64,000 nt of DNA from Pirellulales bacterium (GTDB lineage Bacteria; Planctomycetota; Planctomycetia; Pirellulales; JALHPA01). Under the pieces are notes generated by a model. The model was not told the origin of the DNA. It ran no database searches and saw nothing but the letters and a program-made list of their open reading frames with translations. This document shows, piece by piece, positions 36,307-45,700 of this stretch. The stretch is taken from assembly GCA_033762255.1 (NCBI GenBank), contig JANRLT010000036.1, forward strand, positions 1-64,000, read 5' to 3'. The first letter of the stretch is position 1. Each line of letters opens with the position of its first letter. The translations under genes were made by a program, and so were the position numbers.

Positions 36307-38259
36307 ATGTTTTTTCCCATGCTGGCTTGGTGGCAGTGGCTGATACTGGGGCTGATTCCCCCGGCGATTGTCGCCTTGTACTTTCTCAAGCTCCGTCGCC
36401 AACCGCTTTCCGTCCCCAGCACGCTGTTATGGCGCAAGGCAATCGAAGACCTGCATGTGAATAGCTTTTGGCAACGTTTGCGGCAAAGCCTGTTACTGTA
36501 TCTGCAAGTCCTGTTTGTCTTGATGTTGATCTTTGTGCTATTGCGGCCAAGTTGGAACACACGGCAAAGCGTGGACGAGCGGGTCATTTTTTTAATCGAT
36601 AATTCCGCCAGCATGGGAGGGACCGATCAAAACCCCAACCGGCTGGCCCAGGCCAAGGAATTGGCCATCGCGCGGGTGAATTCGTTGGGCTATAACGCGG
36701 TGGGGATGGTGCTCAGCTTTTCGGACAGTTCCCGCGTGGAGCAAAGTTTTACCGGCAATAAATCCCTCCTGCGCCAAGCCATCGAAAAGATCCAACCCAC
36801 GCAACGGCGGACAAATATCCATGAGGCATTAAAACAAGCGGCGGGGCTGGTTAATCCCGGCGGCGGGGAAGAGTCCCCAGGCACGGATGACGCCACCCCC
36901 CTGGCCGCCACCGCCACGGCCATCATTTATAGCGACGGGCGTTTTCCCCCGGTGCAGGGTTTTACCCTGGGAAACTTGCGCCCCATTTACGTCCCCGTGG
37001 GCAAACCCACCGCCAAGAATCTAGCCATTACGCAGTTTAGTCTACGGCAAAACGAAGAACGCCCCGCCGAGCAACAGGCGTTTGCCCGGATCGAAAATTT
37101 TGGCAAGCAACCAACGACGGTGACCCTGCAGTTATTGCTGGATGGAAAATTGTGGGACAAATCCGAGCTAAGCCTGAACCCCACGGCCAGCCAGGGGGCG
37201 GTATTCAACTTGCAGGGCGTTACCGAGGGTGAATTGGAACTGCGCATTACCAATCGAGACGATTTGGCCGTGGATGACCGGGCGTTTGCGGTGCTGCAAG
37301 CCACCCAGCCGATTCAGGTGCTTTTAGTCAGCGCGGGAAATCCCGATCTTGAACGCGCGCTCAGCACCAAAGCCGTGCAAAAGTTGGCGCGGGTCCGGAC
37401 ACAGCGGCCAGCCTTTTTGCAACAGCCCGAGTATCAGCAGGGAGCCTTGGCCGGTAGTTGGGATTTGATAATTTATGACGGTTGCCAGCCCCCCCAACTT
37501 CCCCGAGGCAACACGCTGTTTTGGGGATCGGTCCCCCCCATTGGCTGGCAAACCGGCCCGGTCGTAAATGCGCCCCAGGTTATTGACGTGGATCGGATTC
37601 ATCCCCTTTCCCAAAATTTAGACCTGCAAGAAGTCTTAATCGCCACGGCGCGTCCCCTGACTCCCCCCGCGGGGGCGACGCGGCTGATCGATAGCAATCA
37701 AGGTGTGCTGGCGGCGATAGCCCCGCGCGGGGGCTTTGAGGATTACGTGATTAGCGTGCCGTTGAGCGCGGCGGGGGAAGGTTATAACACCAACTGGCAT
37801 CTCAAGGCCAGCTTTCCCCTCGTCCTGCAAAACGCCATGCAATATTTTCATGGGGGGGGCCCCTTGGCCGAATCGCTTAGCGTGCAGCCGGGCCAAACGA
37901 TCGAACTCCGCCAGGAAGGAGCGCGGGAATTAACCATTCTCTCTCCGGCCGGAGCGGCCACCACGGTCCTCCTGAGTCCGCAAAGCACATTCCCCTACAG
38001 CGCCACATCGACCACCGGCATCTATCAGGCCCAGGTTGCCGGAAAAACAGTCCAGAAATTTGCGGTGAACCTGTTTGACAGTTTAGAAAGTAACCTGGCC
38101 CCCGTCCCCGACGGCGGCGTGCAAATTGGTTTTAACGACATTCCACCAGCCGAAAGCTGGCAGTTGGGCGAGAGCAATTTTTGGAAATGGCTGCTCTTAG
38201 CCGGGTTGGTGCTGCTGTTGGCCGAATGGTACGTGTACAACCGGCGGGTGTATGTGTAA
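36307..38259 (+). CDS. BatA/VWA-type membrane protein
   Basis: A 650-residue protein. Two N-terminal membrane helices (WWQWLILGLIPPAIVALYFL and LLLYLQVLFVLMLIFVLL) flank the BatA-type LRRQPLSVPSTLLWRKAIED segment. A VWA domain follows with the metal-binding DNSASM (MIDAS: Asp-x-Ser-x-Ser). After a long beta-rich extracytoplasmic region comes a C-terminal membrane helix, FWKWLLLAGLVLLLAEWYVY. It pairs with the DUF58 gene upstream. ATG 36307 is chosen; a TTG at 36244 would translate the heptamer array and is rejected. Its stop is two bases from the convergent SDR stop. Confidence 0.9.
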   Translation: MFFPMLAWWQWLILGLIPPAIVALYFLKLRRQPLSVPSTLLWRKAIEDLHVNSFWQRLRQSLLLYLQVLFVLMLIFVLLRPSWNTRQSVDERVIFLIDNSASMGGTDQNPNRLAQAKELAIARVNSLGYNAVGMVLSFSDSSRVEQSFTGNKSLLRQAIEKIQPTQRRTNIHEALKQAAGLVNPGGGEESPGTDDATPLAATATAIIYSDGRFPPVQGFTLGNLRPIYVPVGKPTAKNLAITQFSLRQNEERPAEQQAFARIENFGKQPTTVTLQLLLDGKLWDKSELSLNPTASQGAVFNLQGVTEGELELRITNRDDLAVDDRAFAVLQATQPIQVLLVSAGNPDLERALSTKAVQKLARVRTQRPAFLQQPEYQQGALAGSWDLIIYDGCQPPQLPRGNTLFWGSVPPIGWQTGPVVNAPQVIDVDRIHPLSQNLDLQEVLIATARPLTPPAGATRLIDSNQGVLAAIAPRGGFEDYVISVPLSAAGEGYNTNWHLKASFPLVLQNAMQYFHGGGPLAESLSVQPGQTIELRQEGARELTILSPAGAATTVLLSPQSTFPYSATSTTGIYQAQVAGKTVQKFAVNLFDSLESNLAPVPDGGVQIGFNDIPPAESWQLGESNFWKWLLLAGLVLLLAEWYVYNRRVYV

Positions 38260-38261
38260 AG

Positions 38262-39770
38262 TCACATTTTAACGGCAGGTTTGATTCCGTTAGGCCGGAT
38301 GGGATCGGCTACTTCCGCCTGCTGTGGAAGATTCTCGGCGGCCCGCGCTAGATTTCGCAACATGCCGGCAAAAACAAAGAGATGCAGCGGATAAATCCCA
38401 TACCAATACAGCAACCCCGCCAGTCCCAAGGGATCAAAAATCGCTGTTTGCCGAATGGTGCTCCCGTCGCTACCAGGAGTAACTTCAAATTCCAGCCAGC
38501 CGCGGCCTGGCATTTTCATTTCGGCTTGCAGCCGCAGGCGTTTATTTGGTTCAAAAATCTCGACACGCCAAAAATCAAGAGCTTCTCCAACATGCAGGTT
38601 CTCGGGATCGCGCCTCCCGCGGCGCACGCCCACGCCTCCGCAAAGTAAATCGAGAAATCCGCGCAGGTTCCATAGCCAATTTCCATAATACCAGCCGGTG
38701 GCGCCCCCGATGCGACGAATGGGCGTAAACGCTTGGGCGGGGGGGACCGAGACCGTGATCGTCCGAGAATCCACCAGCCGCGATCCATAGCGGTTTCCCC
38801 CCCAACTTTGGGGATTGCCGGCCGCTGACAAGGCATCCGACCAGCGCGTTTCGGCAAATTCCTGATCTTCATTTACCAGCGCCCGCGCGATGGCGTCCCG
38901 GACAGGGCGAGGACGGATGGCAAAAACGGATTCGGCCAGGTTATTGGAGACCAGCGTCGGATTGCGTAAACTTTCCACCAGCTTGCGTCCAACCCGGGCA
39001 TAGAGCGGGGTCACCAATCCCAACCACAAACTTGACAAGTAGGGGGTTAAAAAAGGGACCGGGATCATCCAGCGCGTTAGCCCCCGTTGCCGGGCGTATT
39101 CATGCATGATGTCTCCATAAGATACCTGCTGGGGGCCGCCAATTTCAAAAATTTGCGATGCTGAATCGGGAATATCCAAGGCGGCAATTAAATATGCCAG
39201 CAAGTCCTCGATGGCGATCGGCTGCGCCTTCACGCGCACCCAGCGGGGACAGATCATGATTGGCAATCGTTCGACCAGGGAGCGAATCATCTCAAAGGAC
39301 AAACTGCCCGAACCTATCACAATCGAAGCGCGAAACTCGATCACATGGGCGTGGTGGGCCCGCAAAATATCCCCGGTCTCTTGGCGACTACGCAGATGTT
39401 TAGAGAGATGTTCGTCGGGATTGCCCAAGCCTCCTAGGTAGATAATTCTTTTCACTCCCGCTTTTGCGGCGGCTTGGGCAAAATTTTGCGCGGCGATGCG
39501 ATCTTGTGATTCAAAGTCGCCGTGATCCCCCATCGAATGCACCAAATAGTAGGCGATGTCAATTCCCTCAAAGGCTCTTTCCAATGACCCCGGATCAAAG
39601 ACATCCCCTTCCACGACACTTATCGTATCGTTGACCCTCTCACTCAAGGCGGCAGGCCGACGGGTGAGGCACCTGACATGACGATTGGATTTTTCTAAAA
39701 GTGTAAGTAACCGCCCTCCCACATACCCCGTGGCCCCGGTCAATAAAATCATCTTGCGGTTCCATTCCAT
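38262..39770 (-). CDS. SDR/NmrA-type oxidoreductase fused to a DUF2867 domain
   Basis: A 502-residue two-domain protein. Residues 1-300 are an atypical SDR with glycine-rich LTGATGYVGGRLLTLLEKS, and YYLVHSMGDHGDFE and IIYLGGLGNPDEHLS, typical of this family. The C-terminal half (SRTITVSVPPAQAFTPIRRI to FDPLGLAGLLYWYGIYPLHL) is DUF2867-like, with an SRPBCC-type lipid-binding fold as I recall. Substrate unknown; related proteins are described as NAD(P)-binding. ATG 39770 (MEWNRKMILLTGATG) is used; MILLTGATG at 39752 is also possible. Confidence 0.88.
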   Translation of the reverse strand: MEWNRKMILLTGATGYVGGRLLTLLEKSNRHVRCLTRRPAALSERVNDTISVVEGDVFDPGSLERAFEGIDIAYYLVHSMGDHGDFESQDRIAAQNFAQAAAKAGVKRIIYLGGLGNPDEHLSKHLRSRQETGDILRAHHAHVIEFRASIVIGSGSLSFEMIRSLVERLPIMICPRWVRVKAQPIAIEDLLAYLIAALDIPDSASQIFEIGGPQQVSYGDIMHEYARQRGLTRWMIPVPFLTPYLSSLWLGLVTPLYARVGRKLVESLRNPTLVSNNLAESVFAIRPRPVRDAIARALVNEDQEFAETRWSDALSAAGNPQSWGGNRYGSRLVDSRTITVSVPPAQAFTPIRRIGGATGWYYGNWLWNLRGFLDLLCGGVGVRRGRRDPENLHVGEALDFWRVEIFEPNKRLRLQAEMKMPGRGWLEFEVTPGSDGSTIRQTAIFDPLGLAGLLYWYGIYPLHLFVFAGMLRNLARAAENLPQQAEVADPIRPNGIKPAVKM

Positions 39771-39927
39771 TAAATACAGTGTATCCTCGCCGGTGCTCCA
39801 TCCACGCATGATTGATAGGCACAATACGTCGTCCATCCACCATGAGCGGGCAAATACTGTGAGTATGAGCAAAGAGGATGATCTACTTAATCCAAACCAA
39901 GCCTCTGACCTGATATTAATAACATTC

Positions 39928-40251
39928 TTATCGACCCAAAGCGATAAGGACTCTCATCAAAAAAGAGGGATGGGGCAGGACTTCCACGCCCCCCAGCCAA
40001 TTGTGATGAAAAAACAGGCGAATCCCTGAACGTTGGGAGAAATCCTTCGCCCAGGTTCTCCAGAATGGGAAATATTTACACAGTAAAAAAACTGTTCGCC
40101 AGTCCGTCACGCTTACGATCAAACGATCTCCTTCGCCACGCAGCGCGACGGGCCGGCCGGCAATTATCGCGTCGATACGGCCGGCCAAAACTACTTTGGG
40201 TATTGCCCCGCTTCCCCCGTGCGGATCTTCATGGTTCCATTCAAAATCCAT
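39928..40251 (-). CDS. Small hypothetical protein overlapping the upstream small gene
   Basis: The frame encodes up to 107 residues. From about residue 20 on it has a protein-like pattern: LAGRIDAIIAGRPVALRGEG, DRLIVSVTDWRTVFLLCKYF, then a basic tail with WLGGVEVLPHPSFLMRVLI. The first 20 residues overlap the neighbouring gene in another frame. Translation may start later, for example at a TTG giving MAGRIDA, coupled to the stop at 40191. I do not recognise the family. It is more likely real than a shadow because nothing else explains this interval. Confidence 0.5.
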   Translation of the reverse strand: MDFEWNHEDPHGGSGAIPKVVLAGRIDAIIAGRPVALRGEGDRLIVSVTDWRTVFLLCKYFPFWRTWAKDFSQRSGIRLFFHHNWLGGVEVLPHPSFLMRVLIALGR

Positions 40252-40400
40252 TCCGCATGTTCCACCCCGGTGCCGGTACCGCTGGGGATTTTTACGTGTA
40301 GATCCACAAACTCGTACGAAATTTCCGCTTTTCTACCGGTCAAACGATCATACAATCCAATAGCCAAGTCCGGCCAATTTGTGGTGTGTTCCGCCGACAT
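40191..40400 (-). CDS. Small conserved-type hypothetical protein, 69 residues
   Basis: The protein begins MSAEHTTNWPDLAIGLYDRL and continues TGRKAEISYEFVDLHVKIPS, with a compact alternation of helix and strands and no signal peptide. A GGAG six bases before ATG 40400 makes it a likely gene. It precedes and overlaps the 107-residue frame by 61 bases. Function unknown. The beta-rich, acidic character and pairing suggest that the two small proteins work together, but that is inference. Confidence 0.65.
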   Translation of the reverse strand: MSAEHTTNWPDLAIGLYDRLTGRKAEISYEFVDLHVKIPSGTGTGVEHAEWILNGTMKIRTGEAGQYPK

Positions 40401-40558
40401 AGATTCTCCAGTAAAATCTGAAAAGTTGGATTATGGCAAAGTCAAAGATGCTCTTTCGCGGGATGCTGATCAACAAACCAGATTGGATGTTGATCAGTCA
40501 CCCCAGGTTATGGCGTATGGTATAGGTTAGAACTGCCGATGAATGGCATGTAAACCGA

Positions 40559-40966
40559 TTACTGGGGAAGAAGCACCGCATCAATGACATGGATCACGCC
40601 ATTCGAGCAAAGAATGTCGGTTTTGGCGACATTCGCGCTATCAACTTTCACTCCGGCTTTGGTGTCGATTTTTAAGTTTTGACCCTGGACCGATTTTGCG
40701 GTTTGCAACTTGACAACATCAGCGGCCAGCACTTTGCCGGCAACCACGTGGTACGTCAAAATTCCCTGCAATTTTGCCAGATTTTCCGGCTTTAGCAATT
40801 CCTGCACGGTCGCGCTGGGGAGTTTTGCAAACGCCTCGTCGGTAGGCGCAAACACCGTAAATGGTCCCGCTCCCTTCAGTGTCTCCACCAAGCCCGCGGC
40901 CTTGACCGCGGTAACCAAGGTGTTAAACGATCCCGCCGCAACCGCTGTCTCCACTATGTCGTGCAT
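40559..40966 (-). CDS. Fasciclin (FAS1) domain protein
   Basis: A 135-residue single FAS1 domain. Motifs are [20 protein letters not shown], the H1 region [30 protein letters not shown] and the H2 region [17 protein letters not shown]1 proteins mediate adhesion or matrix contacts. No signal peptide is visible, as in many short bacterial members, so location is uncertain. An AGGA lies about 11 bases before the start. It stands alone on the minus strand, between the small hypothetical genes and the toxin locus. Confidence 0.95.
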   Translation of the reverse strand: MHDIVETAVAAGSFNTLVTAVKAAGLVETLKGAGPFTVFAPTDEAFAKLPSATVQELLKPENLAKLQGILTYHVVAGKVLAADVVKLQTAKSVQGQNLKIDTKAGVKVDSANVAKTDILCSNGVIHVIDAVLLPQ

Positions 40967-41224
40967 CTGTTTCGATTCCTATGAAAATGTCCTGACTCGG
41001 TACAATTTGCCCGCACTCTTGATACTGTGAAGAGCAAGCATACTTAACACCTAAGGACGGAATATTTGGTGTTTTAGGGAAACTCACGTGGTTGTCCCCG
41101 GCTACCGGCGGAGTGTGCAAACTGTTGGGCCTGGTTCGCGTCATGGAAACGAAATCTTGCCCACGTGCCGATGATTCTTTTCGGATTGCGGAGATGCCTC
41201 ATTTTGGCATGGGCTTTAGTCAAG

Positions 41225-42271
41225 TCATCGATTTAGTGCTTCTGTAAGTTGTGTGCTGGGGGTTGTGCGAATGCCCCAGCGTGCTGCTGCCGGGTTGAGC
41301 GCGGCCGTGGCGATGTTGAAGGCGATTCCCGCCTCGCCGCCGACCTGGTAGGCCCCGGAGTTGTAATCAACCGCGTCAAACCCGCCAAACTGGCGTACCC
41401 GCGCGGTCAGGCCAAAGGTGATCGCGTCCCCAAACCCGGCGGAAGCGTTGGTCAGGCGGGTAAACCAATCCCCCTGGGAGGGGTCGGTCAGGGCGTAGTA
41501 GCGGAATTGCAGGCCCGCGTACAACGCGCTGCCGGCTTGGCCCGGATTGGCCAGGGCATCCACAAAGTTATTGCGGGCCTGATAGGCCGTGTCAAACCAC
41601 CTGCCCGCGACCCCCCACGGATCGCGGGAATCTTGGGGCCTACTCCCGGCCGCCGTAAAGCTCCACTCGATGAGCCGGATTTCCCCCTGGGGAGATGTCC
41701 GCAGGCGTTCCAGAAAGCCCGTGATTTCGGCGGAATGTCCCGTGTTGGCGGTGAGAATGTCGTCCGCCAGGGGCTGGACGCCCAATTCCCGCACATTGAC
41801 AATCAGCGGAGTCCAAACGACATCGGGGAGCGGCATGCCGCTGTTCCCTCCGGCTTCGGCGGCATGAATCTCTTGGGCGGCGGAGAGGCTGGTGGCGAGC
41901 GCCTGATCAAGCGTTTCCCGGGCGGAGCGGGAGGTTTCGGTTACCAACAAGCCCTTTTGGACTAGATCGGCGTTGATGAGCGTAATATTGCGGTCGCGGG
42001 TCGCCGTGGCGCTGGCCACTTGGGTGTCATATTCCTTTTGGGCTTGGCCCGGTTGGCCATTTTGACCGGCGGCCAGTACGTAATCGGCATTGCCCAGCGC
42101 GGCCTGTTGGGCGGCGTAGGGATTCCCCGCCAGTTGGCTATTGGCGGGGAGGGGGGCGGTAAGATTTTTCCAACTGGTCGCCAGATCGAGCGTCAGATCG
42201 CGCTCCTCGGCAAAGATAGATTGAAGGGTGGAATGGCATAGAGATAACGTTGCGTGCTGGTTAATGCTCAT
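41225..42271 (-). CDS. Orphan partial copy of the giant protein's pre-Hint region
   Basis: A 348-residue protein. From about residue 18 (FAEERDLTLDLATSWKNL) to about residue 330 (AYQVGGEAGIAFNIATAALN) it parallels the giant protein's residues of about 2947-3273. Shared blocks include AGNPYAAQQAALG, NITLINADL, DPWGVAGRWFDTAY and FGGFDAVDYNSGAYQ. DNA similarity is also visible. It then ends with a short unique tail (RTTPSTQLTEALNR) instead of a Hint domain. It lacks every secretion or surface feature of the giant. ATG 42271 overlaps the end of the immunity gene by 11 bases; a start at 42313 would overlap more. It looks like a displaced cassette of a polymorphic toxin; whether it is expressed is unknown. 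Confidence 0.8.
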   Translation of the reverse strand: MSINQHATLSLCHSTLQSIFAEERDLTLDLATSWKNLTAPLPANSQLAGNPYAAQQAALGNADYVLAAGQNGQPGQAQKEYDTQVASATATRDRNITLINADLVQKGLLVTETSRSARETLDQALATSLSAAQEIHAAEAGGNSGMPLPDVVWTPLIVNVRELGVQPLADDILTANTGHSAEITGFLERLRTSPQGEIRLIEWSFTAAGSRPQDSRDPWGVAGRWFDTAYQARNNFVDALANPGQAGSALYAGLQFRYYALTDPSQGDWFTRLTNASAGFGDAITFGLTARVRQFGGFDAVDYNSGAYQVGGEAGIAFNIATAALNPAAARWGIRTTPSTQLTEALNR

Positions 42272-42746
42272 CACGCGGATGCCAACCTCTTTCCAGGTCG
42301 TAAATGAGAGCAATGTAATTTAAGATATGACGAATAGGCAATTCGCGTTGTTTTTTACTGATTTTACCCACTTTCCATTCCTTATTCGTCACAGAATCCC
42401 ATAACCACCATGTGGCTATATTCTGATTTTTGGGATCTTTGGAACCACCCCTAAACAAGGTAGGGATAACACAGTCTTTGGGTATCTGTAATCGCCCCAC
42501 TTTGTAAACTATGTCTCGATCCACGTATTTATCCCAATAGAAAAACGTGAAATAGCTTTCCTTCTTAGAGACAATTTCTTCAAGATCGGTAATTGACCGA
42601 TGATAAAACCCGGGCAAAACCCTGATTAAATTACCGAAAAACGGGAGTTTATTTGCGCATTGCACATAAGCGTAACCCCGACTGGTTTTAATTTCCAGTA
42701 CGTCACCGATCAAAAGATTGCGTTGGGAGATTGGCCTTTTTGGCAT
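42261..42746 (-). CDS. Putative immunity protein (Imm26-like)
   Basis: A 161-residue soluble protein starting two bases after the giant gene's stop, the usual position of an immunity gene. The pattern GDVLEIKTSRGYAYVQCANK, then LIRVLPGFYHRSITDLEEI, then VGRLQIPKD resembles my memory of the Imm26 family (GD.x.I, GYAY, late G.W/VG block), but this is not certain. The second half is Trp/Lys-rich (TWWLWDSVTNKEWKVGKISK). It is AT-rich: I count 19 G/C of 60 at 42301-42360 and 24 of 60 at 42361-42420, against 35 of 60 at 41701-41760. It probably neutralises the nuclease domain encoded directly upstream. Confidence 0.75.
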   Translation of the reverse strand: MPKRPISQRNLLIGDVLEIKTSRGYAYVQCANKLPFFGNLIRVLPGFYHRSITDLEEIVSKKESYFTFFYWDKYVDRDIVYKVGRLQIPKDCVIPTLFRGGSKDPKNQNIATWWLWDSVTNKEWKVGKISKKQRELPIRHILNYIALIYDLERGWHPRDEH

Positions 42747-42748
42747 GA

Positions 42749-45700
42749 CTAGAACCCTGGATAGCTGATTAGCTTAAGGAGTTCATTGCCATACGCCAGC
42801 ATGCGAGTGGAAAGGCGTGTGCCTCTATAAATATTATCTAGAGTGCCAGTGCCATTTACTGTTCGTCCATGGTGCTGTATGAGTGCCTGTTCAATGGCAT
42901 AGGCTTGTCGCGGTGTGAGATTGTCTGCGCCAAAGATTTTTTCGCCAGCGATCCCCGTTCTATTTAGCGCTGTCCTAGCGCGTTGGGGAAAAGTTCGTGT
43001 GGAACCACTATCCGCAATACCGACATATAGCACTTGGCCCGTGATCCGATCCCTCGATTCATACACGCACGCGTTATGCGCCCAGACGGACCAGCCCCAG
43101 TCGAGTTCTCCGACGAAGTAGGTATGATAATCGGCGACGCGGAGGTTGTAAACCGTGGCCCATTCGCCGGTGTTTTTTACCGATTCGACAGATTGCGTTA
43201 CTCCATTATGGCTGCCCAACTTGTCGCCAGGTTGCAAATCCCGCGCATTTGTCCAGCCCTTGTCCGGCAAGCCGGACCCAACCCCTCCGCCGACCACCCA
43301 GAACGGGTGTTCGGCCGTGGTGCGGACGGTTTTGCCCGCTACGCGTAGTTCCCAAATACATTCCCGTCCCTCAAATACCTCCTCCACGCGTTTGTAAACC
43401 ACCGGCCCGTGTGGGTCGCTCTCATTCCGCGTGGCGACAAAATCGTCTTCGCGGATTTGCTCGATGAAGCGGCCCCCTAGATTTGTCAACAGCGGCGTCC
43501 CCGCCGCGAAGCAGGCTTTACTGGCCCTCCAGGAGCTGGCGGCGGATTCGCCGATGGTCAGGAGACCGCCGACGATGTCGCCGTTGGACATTTGTTGGAG
43601 TCCGCCGTAGGCGCCGACGGCGGAGCCGGAGTTGATCACCCCCTGGCGCAAAACTTCCCTCCAACCGGTGGTACACTTGCTAAACCGGGCCAGACCCATC
43701 CCCCCGGCGAGCAGCAGTTGCGAATAATCGCCGGTCGCGGTGGCGGCGCTGACTCCCTGCGTTACTCCGCCGACGGTCTGGATGCCGTTGATAATCTTGA
43801 GGCCGACCTGCCCCCATTGGGTTACCTTGTATCCGGCATTGATTAGTCCCTGCGGATTCACCAGCAGCGTGGCGATGTTAAAAACCTGTCCGGCGTAGCC
43901 GCCGATCTGGTACGCCCCGGACTTGTAATCGACGGCGTCAAAGCCGCCTAAATGACGAATTCCCGCTGTGATCCCAAAGGAAATCGTGTCGCCAAACGCG
44001 GCGCCCAGGTTGGTGATGCGGGTGAAGGCGTCCCCCTGGGACCGATCAAAGAGCGAATAATAGGTAAAGCGGGCGGCCTGGGAAAGGTAGGGGATGGCAG
44101 CTTTGTTGGTAAAGTAATGCTGTGCCGCGCCGGGAACCAGGATAAAGCTGAGCAGGGTTCTCTGGTTTTCATACGCCAGGTCGTACCATTTGCCAGCCAC
44201 GCCCCAGGGATCGTTGGCTATTTGCGGCCGCGTCCGATCATGGACAAATCCCCAATGGTTGTGATTGGCCTCTCCCTGGGGATGCTGTCCCGCGGCTTTG
44301 GCCAAGGCCGCGATTTCGGCCGAGGGGCCTCCCTCTGGCGTCGGTGGCCCTGGCGGGGTCAGCGTCTCCAGGGCCAGCGGGGCAACGCCCAGAGCGGTGA
44401 TCTGGACGGCAACGGGCGCCCAGGCGACGCCGGGGAGGGGGATTTCGCTTTTGCCCTCGAGCGCGGCGGTCAGGACAACGCCCGCCGCGGCCAGTCCCTG
44501 CGATAATTTGAGTTCCAGTTGTCCCCGCGCCGCGGCGGACGTTTCGGTCACGAGGCGGGACTTTTGTTCGATGTCGGCGTTGATGAGCGTGATGTTGTGG
44601 TCCCGCGTGGCCGCGGCCTGGCCCAGGTCGCTGTCATATTCCGCCTGGGCCAGGCCAGCCTGTGCGGGTTGGCCATTTTGCGCGGGGACCCCCACGATCC
44701 GCTGGTATTCCGCCTGGCCTAGATTTGCCTGATGTTGGGCGTAGGGGTTGCCCGCCAGGGCGGGATTGGCGGGGAGGGAGGCGGTAAGATTACGCCACCC
44801 GGTCGCCAGATCAATGGCCAGGTCGCGCTCCTCGGCGAAAATAGTCGCGAGCGTGGCATAGTACTGTTGATTCTGTTCCAGTCGGGCTTGCCACTCGCCC
44901 CCGGGCGTGTTGGGTTGTGGATTGGTCCCCTTCAGAAACGCCTGTTGCTGGTCGCGGTGCTTTTGCAACAGACCCGAGGCAAGATCATATTCCAAATTGA
45001 CCTGGCCCTGGAGTAAATCGAACCTGGCCCGACCCTCTGCCTGGAGAAACGCGGCCCGGGCATCGGTCAGCGCCGCCCCCCGGCGGTCGTCATGATTTTG
45101 CAGGTGGTAATAGTAATCATCCGGTGCGAAGGTGAAGGGAAAATAGAGGTATTCGAGTAGCGCCTGGTCATTTGCGGCGTTCTTTTCGGCGCTGGCGACG
45201 GCGGCGCGGTATTTTTGGGTAGCGCCGCCACCCGTCCCCGGATCTCCCGCGCTGGGCGTGGCGGCGGGGCTTTGACCGCCACCGCGGAGCGCGGAGACAT
45301 AGGTAAATTCCAGTTCCACGCTCCGTTTGACCAGTTCTTCTTGTTTACGCAATGATTCGGCGCGGAATTCCTGTTCCTTGTCCAGGGTTTCGACGCCAAT
45401 CGCGTGGTCTTGGTCGGCTTGCCAGACAGAGAGTGATTTCCAGGCGGCGGCGATGTCGGCGTGGGTTTGCAACGTTTGCGTTTTGGCGGAGCCCCGCACC
45501 CAGGCAAGCCCGGAACTGGACCGGGTCACAAGCAGATTTGTCACCAGTTGCGCGCTGGGGGAAGCCAATTGGGGATCATTATCGAGCGATTGTAACCGCA
45601 ATAATTGTTCGGCGGCCGCGGAATCGAGAAAGTCATAATAGTCGGCCGCGGCCTGGTTGGCGCGGGCGCGTTCCTGTTCCGCGAAGCCGTTACTCACCGT

